16,573 nt of DNA from Sulfuricellaceae bacterium (GCA_019911985.1 JAIOJO010000421.1:1-16573); one strand, 5' to 3'; shown: positions 7,799 to 15,197, counted from the first letter of the stretch. Translations and numbers: made by a program. The notes: generated by a model not told the origin, from the letters alone.

Positions 7799-8926
7799 TC
7801 AGGTGAGGAGGTTGATCAGAGTATGCCGGTAAATGGCGCTGAGCGGCTCGATATCGGCCACCGCGACGCACTCGTCTATTTTGTGGATCGTGGCGTTGAC
7901 CGGCCCGATTTCCACCACTTGTGGGCAGATGTCGGCGATAAAGCGCCCGTCCGAGGTGCCGCCCGACGTGGAAAGCTCGGTATCGGCGCCGGTAACCGAT
8001 TTTATCGCACGGCTGAGCGCCTCTACCAGCGGCCCCTTGGGGGTCAGGAAAGGTTTGCCGGAAAGCGACCAGGCCAAGTTGTAGTTCAGGCCATGGCGGT
8101 CGAGAATGGCATGGACTTGCTCTTTCAGGTCCTCAACGGTGCTGGCGGTGGAGAAACGGAAATTGAAGTCGATTTTGACCTCGCCCGGTATCACGTTGCT
8201 GGCGCCGGTGCCGCCGTGGATGTTGGATATTTGCCAAGTGGTCGGCGGAAAATATTCGTTGCCGGCATCCCAGGCCGTATTCGCCAATTCGGCGATGGCC
8301 GGAGCGGCAAGATGGATCGGGTTTTTCGCCAGGTGAGGGTAGGCGATGTGTCCTTGCACGCCCTTAACCGTCAAGGCGCCCGAGAGCGAGCCGCGCCGCC
8401 CGTTTTTAAGCGTATCCCCGAGGCGCGCTGTGCTGGTGGGTTCCCCGACTATGCAGTAATCCAGCCATTCCTTGCGGCCCTTTAGCGTTTCCACTACTTT
8501 CACCGTGCCCTCCGTGGCGATGCCTTCCTCGTCGGAGGTGATCAACAGGGCGATGGAGCCTTTCGGCTGCGGATATTCCGCCAGAAAGCCTTCGATGGCG
8601 GTAATAAAGGCCGCCAGCGAGGTTTTCATATCTGCCGCGCCGCGGGCGTAAAGCATGCCGTCGCGGATTGCCGGAACAAAGGGGTCGCTGCCCCATTTTT
8701 CCAGCGGTCCCGTCGGCACGACATCGGTATGACCGGCAAAACACAGTAGCGGGCCTTCCGTCCCCAGGCGTGCCCAGAGATTGTCCACCTCGCCGAAGCG
8801 CATGGGTTCGATACGGAAGCCGAGCTTTTGCAGGCGTTCCGCCAGAAGCCCCTGGCAACCGCTGTCCTCTGGGGTAACGGAGCGGCGCGTAAGCAAGTCT
8901 AGCGTGAGTTCGAGGGTCGGGGTCAT
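7799..8926 (-). CDS. dapE: succinyl-diaminopimelate desuccinylase
   Basis: DapE hydrolyses N-succinyl-LL-2,6-diaminopimelate to LL-diaminopimelate and succinate in the lysine and peptidoglycan precursor pathway. The 375-residue length is that of the family. The di-zinc M20 peptidase residues are all present: His66 and Asp68 in AGHTDVVPTGP, Asp99 in RGAADMK, Glu133 and Glu134 in TSDEEG, Glu162 in VGEPTS, and His348 near the C-terminus in NATIHKIDE. The STSGGTSDGRF motif (319-329) is also DapE-like. The gene starts 9 bases after the yffB stop, the same pairing as in E. coli, and is followed by prmB after 16 bases. DapD and DapC, which act just before it, are encoded upstream in the same cluster. 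Confidence 0.96.
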   Translation of the reverse strand: MTPTLELTLDLLTRRSVTPEDSGCQGLLAERLQKLGFRIEPMRFGEVDNLWARLGTEGPLLCFAGHTDVVPTGPLEKWGSDPFVPAIRDGMLYARGAADMKTSLAAFITAIEGFLAEYPQPKGSIALLITSDEEGIATEGTVKVVETLKGRKEWLDYCIVGEPTSTARLGDTLKNGRRGSLSGALTVKGVQGHIAYPHLAKNPIHLAAPAIAELANTAWDAGNEYFPPTTWQISNIHGGTGASNVIPGEVKIDFNFRFSTASTVEDLKEQVHAILDRHGLNYNLAWSLSGKPFLTPKGPLVEALSRAIKSVTGADTELSTSGGTSDGRFIADICPQVVEIGPVNATIHKIDECVAVADIEPLSAIYRHTLINLLT

Positions 8927-8935
8927 GAATGATTT

Positions 8936-9298
8936 CTATGAAGGTTGGGCGTCGATGCCGAAGAGGGCGCGATAGGCGGCTTCGTCGAAGCCGACCTGGA
9001 GAACTCCATCGAACTCCAGCACGGGCCGCTTGATCAGGCTGGTTTTCTCCAGCATCAGCGCCAGCGCGGCGGCTTCGCCGGTAATGGAAAGGCGCGTATC
9101 TTCAGTCAGTTGGCGCCAGGTCGTGCCTTTGCGGTTGAGGAGTTTTTCCCAACCCACTTGCTCCATCCATTTTTTCAGCGTGGCTTCATCCAAGCCGTTC
9201 TTGCGGAAGTCGTGGAAGGAGATGTCTAGACGCTGTGCCGCCAGCCAGGCACGGGCTTTTTTTACCGTATCGCAATTGGCGATGCCGTAGAGTTTCAT
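8936..9298 (-). CDS. yffB: ArsC/Spx-family protein, YffB type
   Basis: This 120-residue thioredoxin-fold protein belongs to the ArsC/Spx superfamily. It starts with LYGIANCDTVKKARAWL (3-19), carrying a single active-site-like Cys9. It also contains GWEKLLNRKGTTWR (49-62) and IKRPVLEFDG (89-98), the pattern of E. coli YffB. Arsenate reductase activity is not established for this subgroup, and YffB proteins have been suggested to be glutathione-dependent thiol enzymes. Nothing here points to arsenic resistance. Linkage to dapE is conserved in gammaproteobacteria, but the functional reason is unclear. The ATG at 9298 gives the standard N-terminus; GGGAAC just upstream is a possible ribosome binding site. 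Confidence 0.9.
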   Translation of the reverse strand: MKLYGIANCDTVKKARAWLAAQRLDISFHDFRKNGLDEATLKKWMEQVGWEKLLNRKGTTWRQLTEDTRLSITGEAAALALMLEKTSLIKRPVLEFDGVLQVGFDEAAYRALFGIDAQPS

Positions 9299-9462
9299 GG
9301 GAGTTCCCGTTGTTGCACTTTGCGCGATTTTAAACCTAAAAGCCCTGCAAAATAGCTAATCTGTAAAAAGAGCCCGGAGAATTGCGGTATCGTCATGGGT
9401 AGGAAATTTGAGAAAGACTGTTCATACAGGCATAAAAATCCGCGGTTTTTGCGCAGAACGCC

Positions 9463-9885
9463 TCAACTGAACCAGTTTTCCACCTTCAAACCCTTAAAGC
9501 CGCTGTAGTCAGCCGTATTCCGGGACACCAGGATTAGATTGTTGGCTTGAGCAATGGCAGCGATTTGTCCATCCGCGAAAGACGGGGTTAGGCCCAAATT
9601 GGCGAGGCGAGCACGTTCGTTTGCATGCCAGGCCGCAGCATTTTGCTCGTATGGAAGGATAGGGAGAGCGGCCGAAGCCAGGCGTTCCAGATAGTTTCCG
9701 ATAATCTGCTTCTTGCGGCCGTCCGGCAGTCGTTCGTAGCCATAACGCAATTCATGCCACACGACAGCGGCGGTGGCACATTGCTCGTTGTGGCTCAGCA
9801 ACCCATCCATCACACCGGGATTAGGCATAGGTTTCAGAGGTTCCGATAGGATATTGCTGTCGAGGAGATAGCTCAGCTTTCCCAT
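9463..9885 (-). CDS. vapC: PIN-domain toxin of a type II toxin-antitoxin pair (VapC/FitB-like)
   Basis: PIN-domain toxins are Mg-dependent ribonucleases that cleave specific tRNAs or rRNA when freed from their antitoxin. This 140-residue protein has the acidic active-site set: Asp9 in YLLDSNILSEP, Glu45 in VVWHELRYG, Asp105 in PSFADGQIAAIA, and the SRNTADY segment (121-127) with Asn123 and Asp126. The best-matching subgroup is the FitB-like VapC proteins. Its start lies inside the antitoxin gene with a 13-base overlap, the normal arrangement for translational coupling. All four acidic or polar positions are intact, so the toxin is probably functional. The RNA target cannot be told from sequence. 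Confidence 0.92.
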   Translation of the reverse strand: MGKLSYLLDSNILSEPLKPMPNPGVMDGLLSHNEQCATAAVVWHELRYGYERLPDGRKKQIIGNYLERLASAALPILPYEQNAAAWHANERARLANLGLTPSFADGQIAAIAQANNLILVSRNTADYSGFKGLKVENWFS

Positions 9886-10160
9886 TCGAATTCCCGACCG
9901 CTATCCTGGTCTCGCAGGCCTGCAAAATCTTCATCGCTGAACGGCATTTTGTCGAGGCGGTGGGTACGGCGGAAATCCTCGATGGACGTCCAAAGGTCGG
10001 CTTTCTCATGGCCGAGCAGTTGTTGATAGTCCGCTTCCGAAATAAGCACGGCGACAGCTTTGCCGCGGCGGGTAAGCCGGGCGGGTTGGCCTTGTTCGAC
10101 TTCGTGAACGATACTAGCGAGATGATGCCGTGCATCGGCAATTGAATATTGTTTGTCCAT
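9873..10160 (-). CDS. Phd/YefM-family antitoxin
   Basis: This 95-residue antitoxin is encoded directly upstream of, and overlapping, the PIN toxin gene. Residues ~5-50 match the Phd/YefM DNA-binding fold (YSIADARHHLASIVHEVEQG, then ARLTRRGKAVAVLISEADY), which dimerises and represses its own promoter. The acidic C-terminal tail (60-95) is expected to be disordered until it binds and blocks the toxin. The ATG at 10160 gives the normal N-terminus. The upstream sequence has a sigma70-like promoter and a repeated ATAGCCAT element that could be the operator. Phd-type antitoxins paired with PIN toxins are common, so the label VapB would be by partner rather than by fold. Confidence 0.92.
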   Translation of the reverse strand: MDKQYSIADARHHLASIVHEVEQGQPARLTRRGKAVAVLISEADYQQLLGHEKADLWTSIEDFRRTHRLDKMPFSDEDFAGLRDQDSGREFEWES

Positions 10161-10172
10161 GACGGCGCCTAG

Positions 10173-10192
10173 ATGGCTATTAATATGGCTAT
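10173..10192. promoter_or_regulatory. candidate toxin-antitoxin operator: two 8-bp direct repeats
   Basis: The octamer ATGGCTAT occurs at 10173-10180 and 10185-10192, spaced by TAAT. The palindrome TATTAATA (10178-10185) lies between them. The elements overlap the edge of the -10 box and the expected transcription start of the antitoxin gene, where a Phd-type autorepressor would be expected to bind. The repeats are seen directly; the operator role is inferred. Confidence 0.5.
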
Positions 10193-10219
10193 ATTAGAGT
10201 TCGGTGTGCGCTACGTCAA
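10191..10219 (-). promoter_or_regulatory. sigma70-type promoter for the toxin-antitoxin pair
   Basis: Read on the - strand, TTGACG (10219-10214, five of six consensus bases) is followed by a 17-base spacer and TAATAT (10196-10191). This lies 30 bases upstream of the antitoxin ATG. Spacing and position are close to ideal, so the cassette probably has its own promoter inside the dap cluster. Confidence 0.6.
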
Positions 10220-10251
10220 GATTCGCGGCAAAAGCATGGAAGATTGGTGTT

Positions 10252-12045
10252 TCAATCCTGAAGTGCACTATCCACGTTGAGTTGCAGCCAATATTCCAGC
10301 AGCGCCAAGTGCCACAGCTTGCTTCCCTGGATACGGGTGAAATAGGCTTCTGGCGAAGCCAGCAGTTTATCCACATAGAAACGCTGGAACAGGCCGCGCT
10401 TGCGGCATGCCTCGGAATTGAGGATGGAGCGCATGAATTCGAGGAAATCTCCGCGCACGTATTTCAGAGCCGGAACGGGGAAATAGCCCTTGGGCCGGTC
10501 GATCACGCTGTCCGGCAGTAGGCCGCGAGCAAGCGCCTTGAGCGGGAATTTTCCGCCTTCCTTGAGGCGCAGGCTGGGCGGCATGCGCGCCGCTAATTCA
10601 ACCAGTTCATGGTCGAGGAAAGGCACTCGCGCCTCCAGTCCCCATGCCATGGTCATGTTGTCCACCCGCTTTACCGGGTCGTCGACAACCAGCGTGGTCA
10701 CGTCGAAGCGCAACACCTGATCGAGGAAGCCGTCGGCCTGGGGCTTGGCGAGCTCGCGCGCCACCAGTTCCGAGGTCACGTCCGGTACGTGGTAGGCTGG
10801 GGCGACAGTTTGCAGGTATTCCTCGTGGTCGCGGTCGAAATAGTTCTGGGCGAAGCGCTCCAGCGGCGTGCCGCTGGATTCGTCCATACGCGGATACCAG
10901 AAATAGCCGCCGAACACCTCATCCGCTCCCTGGCCGGAAAGCACGACCTTCACTTCTTCCGCGACTTTTTCACCCAATAGGTAAAAGGCTATCGCATCTT
11001 GCCCCACCATCGGTTCCGCCATATTGGCGACCGCCTCCGGTAAGCGCTTTAGCACCTCCGAGTTGGGGATGGAGTACTTGTGATGGCGGGTATGGAAACG
11101 CGCCACTACTTGGTCGGAATATTCGAATTCGTCGGCGCGCTCCGCCCCTTGGCCGAGATCCTCGAATCCCACCGAGAAGGTGAGCAGGTTCTCCACGCCC
11201 TGCTGCGCCATCAAGCCCACCAGCAAGCTCGAATCCAGCCCGCCGGAGAGCAATACGCCCACCGGCACGTCGGCCGCTAGGCGATGGCGGTCGATGGCAC
11301 GGGCCATGACGAGGCGCGTCGCGGCTAGCCAGTCGTCTTCCGACACGCTTTGCTGGGGGCGGGTGGCATCGAGAGTCCAATAGATTTTCTGGTTGAACGT
11401 GCCGTCCTTGGCGATGGTCATGGTGCTGGCCGGAGGCAGCTTTTTCACGCCGTTGAGGATGGTGCGCGGGGCGGGCACCACGGCGTGCAGCGTGAAGTGA
11501 TGGTGCAAGGCAATCGGGTCGAGGCTGGTATCCACGCCGCCGGCGGCGATCAGGGCCTGGGTATTGGAGGCGAAGCGCAGCCTAGGGCCGTCCAGATTGT
11601 AATAGAGGGGCTTGATGCCGAAGCGGTCGCGGGCCAAAAACAGGCTGCCGTAGCGCATGTCCCATATCGCGAAGGCGAACATGCCGTAGAAGCGCTCCAC
11701 GCATTTTTCGCCCCAGGCATGGTAGGCCTTGAGGATGACCTCGCTGTCGCCTTCCGAGAAGAAGGCGTAGCCCATTTCAGCCAACTCTTCGCGCAGTTCC
11801 TTGTAGTTGTAGATGGTGCCGTTGAAGACCAGAGCCAGGTGCAACGCCTGGTCCAGCATCGGCTGGTCGGCCTTGGCGGAAAGATCGATGATCGCCAGGC
11901 GGCGATGGCCGAAGGCCAACGGCCCGTCGGAAAATTGGCCTTCGTGGTCGGGGCCGCGGCGGGCGAGTTTGTCCGTCATCCGCTTGATGATCAAGGGATC
12001 GGGGCCGGCCCTGTCAAAGCGCAGTTCGCCGCAGATGCCGCACAT
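10252..12045 (-). CDS. asparagine-synthase-like amidotransferase, N-acetylglutaminylglutamine (NAGGN) type
   Basis: This 597-residue class II glutamine amidotransferase carries an N-terminal Ntn glutaminase with Cys2 as nucleophile, RRGPDHEG (29-36), FNGTIYNYKEL (74-84) and GDSEVIL (99-105). A C-terminal synthetase domain follows, with the pyrophosphate loop SGGLDSS (267-273) and LSGQGADEVFGGY near residue 370. It should transfer glutamine ammonia to an ATP-activated carboxylate. The opening MCGICGELRFD and the HAVVPAPRTIL segment (187-197) resemble the amidotransferase of the NAGGN osmolyte trio more than ordinary AsnB. No NAGGN ligase or acetyltransferase partner lies in the window. It sits 15 bases after dapD. 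Plain asparagine synthetase remains possible. Confidence 0.8.
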   Translation of the reverse strand: MCGICGELRFDRAGPDPLIIKRMTDKLARRGPDHEGQFSDGPLAFGHRRLAIIDLSAKADQPMLDQALHLALVFNGTIYNYKELREELAEMGYAFFSEGDSEVILKAYHAWGEKCVERFYGMFAFAIWDMRYGSLFLARDRFGIKPLYYNLDGPRLRFASNTQALIAAGGVDTSLDPIALHHHFTLHAVVPAPRTILNGVKKLPPASTMTIAKDGTFNQKIYWTLDATRPQQSVSEDDWLAATRLVMARAIDRHRLAADVPVGVLLSGGLDSSLLVGLMAQQGVENLLTFSVGFEDLGQGAERADEFEYSDQVVARFHTRHHKYSIPNSEVLKRLPEAVANMAEPMVGQDAIAFYLLGEKVAEEVKVVLSGQGADEVFGGYFWYPRMDESSGTPLERFAQNYFDRDHEEYLQTVAPAYHVPDVTSELVARELAKPQADGFLDQVLRFDVTTLVVDDPVKRVDNMTMAWGLEARVPFLDHELVELAARMPPSLRLKEGGKFPLKALARGLLPDSVIDRPKGYFPVPALKYVRGDFLEFMRSILNSEACRKRGLFQRFYVDKLLASPEAYFTRIQGSKLWHLALLEYWLQLNVDSALQD

Positions 12046-12060
12046 AATATTGGGAGTGCC

Positions 12061-12882
12061 TTAGATGCCGCGCAACAGTTCGTTGATGCCGACCTTGGAG
12101 AGGGTCTTGGCGTCCACTTTCTTCACGATCACGGCGCAGTACAAGCTGTAGGAACCGTCCTTGGAAGGCAGGTTGCCGGACACCACCACCGAACCTGCGG
12201 GAACGCAGCCATACGTCACTTCGCCGGTTTCGCGGTCGTAAATCTTGGTGGATTGGCCGATGTAAACACCCATGGAAATCACGCTGTTGTCTTCCACGAT
12301 AACGCCTTCGACCACCTCGGAGCGGGCGCCGATAAAGCAATTGTCGCCGATGATGGTGGGATTGGCCTGCACCGGTTCGAGCACGCCGCCGATGCCGACG
12401 CCGCCGGAAAGGTGAACGTTCTTGCCGATCTGGGCACAGGAGCCGACGGTGGCCCAGGTATCGACCATCGTGCCTTCGTCGACGTAGGCGCCGATATTGA
12501 CGTAGGAGGGCATCAACACCACGTTCTTGGCGATGTAGGAGCCGCGGCGCACCGAGGCGGGCGGCACGACGCGGAAGCCACCTTCGCGAAAATCTTTGGA
12601 ATTGTAGTCGGCGAACTTCGACGGCACTTTGTCGAAATAGTTGGTGAAGCCGCCCTTGATAAAGAAGTTGTCTTCCAAGCGGAAGGACAGCAGCACGGCT
12701 TTTTTCAGCCACTGGTGGGTCGTCCAGTCGCCGTCGATTTTCTCGGCGACGCGCAATTGCCCCTTGTCCAGCATCTCGATCACATCCTTGATGCTGTCTT
12801 TCAGCTTGGAATCGGCGTTGCGCGGCGTGATGTCGGCGCGGCGTTCAAAGGCTTCTTCGATGACGGATTGCAGTTCTTTCAT
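12061..12882 (-). CDS. dapD: 2,3,4,5-tetrahydropyridine-2,6-dicarboxylate N-succinyltransferase
   Basis: DapD transfers succinyl from succinyl-CoA to tetrahydrodipicolinate, committing it to the succinylase branch of lysine/diaminopimelate synthesis. The 273 residues equal the usual length (E. coli 274). The N-terminal helical domain is typical (LQSVIEEAFERR at 4-15). A left-handed beta-helix of hexapeptide repeats spans about 100-235, including VNIGAYVDEGTMVDTWATVG and GVGIGGVLEP, followed by the conserved NLPSKDGSYSLYCAVIVKKVD tail. An AAGGAA ribosome binding site lies just before the ATG at 12882. It follows dapC after 75 bases and precedes the amidotransferase gene by 15 bases. Confidence 0.97.
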   Translation of the reverse strand: MKELQSVIEEAFERRADITPRNADSKLKDSIKDVIEMLDKGQLRVAEKIDGDWTTHQWLKKAVLLSFRLEDNFFIKGGFTNYFDKVPSKFADYNSKDFREGGFRVVPPASVRRGSYIAKNVVLMPSYVNIGAYVDEGTMVDTWATVGSCAQIGKNVHLSGGVGIGGVLEPVQANPTIIGDNCFIGARSEVVEGVIVEDNSVISMGVYIGQSTKIYDRETGEVTYGCVPAGSVVVSGNLPSKDGSYSLYCAVIVKKVDAKTLSKVGINELLRGI

Positions 12883-12957
12883 GGGGCTTCCTTAATGGGT
12901 GCCGACAAGGGCGTTAAAGTTTTATGTTAATCATTAGAAGTTGTATTTAACTTATTG

Positions 12958-14154
12958 TTATATCGATTTTTTAGTAAATTCCAGTATGCGTTGAGCGGCG
13001 TCCAGGCATTCTTCCGATCCGGCCACCAGGGCGATGCGGATGAAGTTCTCGCCGGGGTTGCAATTGCGCGCCGGGCGAGCCAAATAGCTGCCCGGCAAAA
13101 CGGTGACATTATAATCCCGGTACAGCCCCAGCGCGAACTCGGTATCGCTGACCGGAGTGCGCACCCAATGGTAAAAGCCCGCATCGGGCAGGGCGACCGG
13201 CAGCACGGTTTCCAGCACCGGGGTAACGGCGGCGAATTTTTCCCGGTACAAGCGACGATTTTCCACCACATGCGCTTCGTCGCGCCAGGCGGCCGCGCTG
13301 GCGGCTTGCACGGCGGGGCTCATGGCGCAGCCATGATAGGTGCGGTAGAGCAGAAATTTTTCCAGGATCGCGGCGTCGCCGGCGACGATACCGGAGCGCA
13401 TCCCCGGCACGTTGGAGCGTTTGGACAAGCTGTTGAACATCACGATACGCTTGAAGTCGCTACGGCCTAGGCGGTGCGCCGCTTCCAAAGCGCCCAAAGG
13501 CGCTTGGTCCGCGTCGAAGTAAATTTCCGAATAACACTCGTCGGCGGCGATAATGAAGCCGTAGCGGTCGGACAAATCGAACAGGTTCCGCCACTCGTCC
13601 AAGGACAGCACCCGCCCGGTGGGGTTGCCCGGCGAACACACGTAAACCAGTTGAGCGCGTTCCAGAACATCCGCCGGTATCTCGCCGAAATCCATGCGGT
13701 AGCCGTTTTCCGGCAGGGTGTTGAGAAAATAGGGCTCGGCCCCAGCCAAGAGAGCGGCGCCTTCGTAAATCTGGTAAAAGGGGTTGGGTGAAATCACCAC
13801 CGGTTTCGCGCCCGACGTGTCGACCACCGCCTGGGCGAAGGCAAACAGGGCCTCGCGGCTGCCGTTGACCGGTAAAATCTGGCGCTCGACATCGATAGCG
13901 GGCAAGCCGTAGCGCCGCTCCAGCCACTGCCCGATGGCGCTGCGCAGTTCCGGCAATCCCTGGGTGGTGGGATAATTGGCCAGCCCGTCCAGCGCGGCAA
14001 CCAGGCTTTCGCGGATGAATGCCGGCGTCGGGTGCTTGGGTTCGCCGATGGACATATTGATCGGCTTATAGGCCGGATTGGCTGTCGTACCCTTGAACAG
14101 ATCGCGCAGCTTCTGGAACGGATAGGGATGGAGAAGGTCGAGATTGGGGTTCAT
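12958..14154 (-). CDS. dapC: succinyldiaminopimelate aminotransferase
   Basis: DapC transfers an amino group from glutamate to N-succinyl-2-amino-6-oxopimelate, the step between DapD and DapE. This 398-residue fold-type I PLP aminotransferase shows NMSIGEPKHPTP (33-44), YPTTQGLPELR (61-71), SPGNPTG (174-180), ADECYSEIYF (204-213) and the PLP-binding Lys245 in NSLSKRSNVPGMR. The start MNPNLDLLHPYPFQKLRDLF is characteristic of the DapC branch found in beta- and gammaproteobacteria. Its place in front of dapD, with dapE downstream, supports the assignment over generic aspartate aminotransferases. It is the first gene of the - strand cluster and is divergent from the DMT transporter gene. Confidence 0.93.
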   Translation of the reverse strand: MNPNLDLLHPYPFQKLRDLFKGTTANPAYKPINMSIGEPKHPTPAFIRESLVAALDGLANYPTTQGLPELRSAIGQWLERRYGLPAIDVERQILPVNGSREALFAFAQAVVDTSGAKPVVISPNPFYQIYEGAALLAGAEPYFLNTLPENGYRMDFGEIPADVLERAQLVYVCSPGNPTGRVLSLDEWRNLFDLSDRYGFIIAADECYSEIYFDADQAPLGALEAAHRLGRSDFKRIVMFNSLSKRSNVPGMRSGIVAGDAAILEKFLLYRTYHGCAMSPAVQAASAAAWRDEAHVVENRRLYREKFAAVTPVLETVLPVALPDAGFYHWVRTPVSDTEFALGLYRDYNVTVLPGSYLARPARNCNPGENFIRIALVAGSEECLDAAQRILEFTKKSI

Positions 14155-14192
14155 GGCGCGGCTGGTCTGTTGGTGCGTTTCTAAAGCGCCGA

Positions 14193-14198
14193 ATTATA
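14193..14198 (-). promoter_or_regulatory. candidate -10 box for dapC
   Basis: A perfect TATAAT occurs on the - strand 38 bases upstream of the dapC ATG, in the dapC-transporter divergent region. No convincing -35 hexamer sits at 16-18 bases, so the promoter would be weak or activator-dependent. No lysine-riboswitch-like structure was recognised in this region. Confidence 0.35.
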
Positions 14199-14286
14199 AA
14201 CCTAAATCGTAAACCGCAGAGATGCACAGAAAAACTTGCATCCTTACGCTTGGCTTTCATTTATATGAAGATGATGGGCTAGGTTG

Positions 14287-14300
14287 TCGAAATATTTCGA
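14287..14300. promoter_or_regulatory. 14-bp perfect palindrome upstream of the transporter gene
   Basis: TCGAAATATTTCGA is a perfect inverted repeat. It is followed by TTTTTT (14301-14306) and then by the AAAGGAA ribosome binding site of the transporter gene. It could be a repressor or activator operator; its location between promoter region and start codon suits repression. With no loop it is a poor hairpin, so a terminator is less likely. No cognate regulator gene is adjacent. Confidence 0.4.
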
Positions 14301-14318
14301 TTTTTTAAAGGAACTTGC

Positions 14319-15197
14319 ATGGCTGCAACAAAGCCGATGGCAATAGCCAGCCTGCTGTCCGGGGCGGTGGTTTGGGGGATTATCTGGTATCCGTATCGCT
14401 TGTTGGAACAGGCCGGTATCGGAGGCGCTTTTTCCAGTTTCTTAACATACGGTGGCTCGCTGCTGCTGTGCTTGTTTTTCATCCACAAAGTAGAGTGGCG
14501 GAAAATCGAATCGCCCTGGCTGCTGCTGGCGATTGCGCTGTCGGCGGGCTGGACCAACCTGGCCTATGTCCTGGCTGTGATCCACGGCGAGGTCATGCGC
14601 GTGTTGCTGTTGTTTTATCTTGCCCCATTGTGGACTATTTTGTTCGCCCGGATATTATTGATGGAACGCTTGAGGATTCACGGCTATTTAATTGTTTTTC
14701 TTTCTATCACAGGCGCCATAGTCATGCTGTGGAGGCCGCAACTCGGCCTGCCTGTTCCGGCCAACGGCGCGGAATGGCTGGGTCTATCGGCCGGCGTCAC
14801 GTTTGCACTTTCCAATGTTCTGTCCCGCCGGGCACAAAATATCGAGGTGGCCGTTAAATCCATGAGCGTATTTTTCGGGGCTGCCGTTCTGTCCGGGTTG
14901 GCGCTGGCGGTTTTGCCTAATCCTGTACCGATACCGCTATTATTTGAGCCGAGGATATTGATGCTGGTGGCCATAACGGTTTTTTTCATCTTTGCCGTTA
15001 CTCTTACCGTGCAATACGGTTTGAGCCACGCTCCGGCCAATCAGGCCATCGTGATCTTCCTGTTCGAACTGGTGGTGGCTGCGCTGACCTCGTGGTGGCT
15101 GGTAGGAGAACGCATGTCGCTACAGGAATGGATAGGCGGGCTTCTGATCGTAGCCGCCAGCCTGTTTTCCGGCGAGATGGAAGAGCGGGGCGTCTAG
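14319..15197 (+). CDS. DMT-superfamily (EamA-domain) transporter
   Basis: This is a 292-residue inner-membrane protein with about ten hydrophobic segments arranged as two EamA halves. The first half spans roughly residues 8-138, with segments near 8-28, 38-56, 67-87, 93-114 and 119-138. The second spans 152-284 and includes LFELVVAALTSWWLVGERMSLQEWIGGLLIV (248-278), the typical last-helix signature with the conserved GE motif. Family members export or import small metabolites such as amino acids, but no substrate can be deduced here. The ATG at 14319 follows AAAGGAA at a good distance. The gene is divergent from dapC, which does not by itself show a lysine-related substrate. Its TAG stop overlaps the convergent neighbour's stop. 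Confidence 0.9.
   Translation: MAATKPMAIASLLSGAVVWGIIWYPYRLLEQAGIGGAFSSFLTYGGSLLLCLFFIHKVEWRKIESPWLLLAIALSAGWTNLAYVLAVIHGEVMRVLLLFYLAPLWTILFARILLMERLRIHGYLIVFLSITGAIVMLWRPQLGLPVPANGAEWLGLSAGVTFALSNVLSRRAQNIEVAVKSMSVFFGAAVLSGLALAVLPNPVPIPLLFEPRILMLVAITVFFIFAVTLTVQYGLSHAPANQAIVIFLFELVVAALTSWWLVGERMSLQEWIGGLLIVAASLFSGEMEERGV

Noticed and set aside
7667..8485. A 272-codon + strand open frame over prmB and dapE
   Set aside because: It spans the junction of two opposite-strand genes with all their motifs intact, and the product matches no known family pattern. Shadow frame.
8936..9298. Arsenate resistance determinant (ArsC)
   Set aside because: The sequence follows the YffB pattern with a single Cys, and there are no arsR, arsB or acr3 neighbours. 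The dapE linkage explains its place.
9299..10251. Attachment-site or target-site duplications flanking the toxin-antitoxin cassette
   Set aside because: By eye I found no matching direct repeats on the two sides and no recombinase or transposase gene, so no mobile-element boundary can be stated.
11350..12930. A 526-codon open frame on the + strand, antisense to the amidotransferase and dapD genes
   Set aside because: It is opposite two well-supported genes, its product is low-complexity (rich in H, G, D, A and V) with no recognisable domain, and it has no ribosome binding site. It is a codon-usage shadow.
14155..14318. Lysine riboswitch in front of dapC
   Set aside because: The 164-base region is short, AT-rich near the gene, and shows no multi-stem junction or anti-terminator arrangement that I can recognise.
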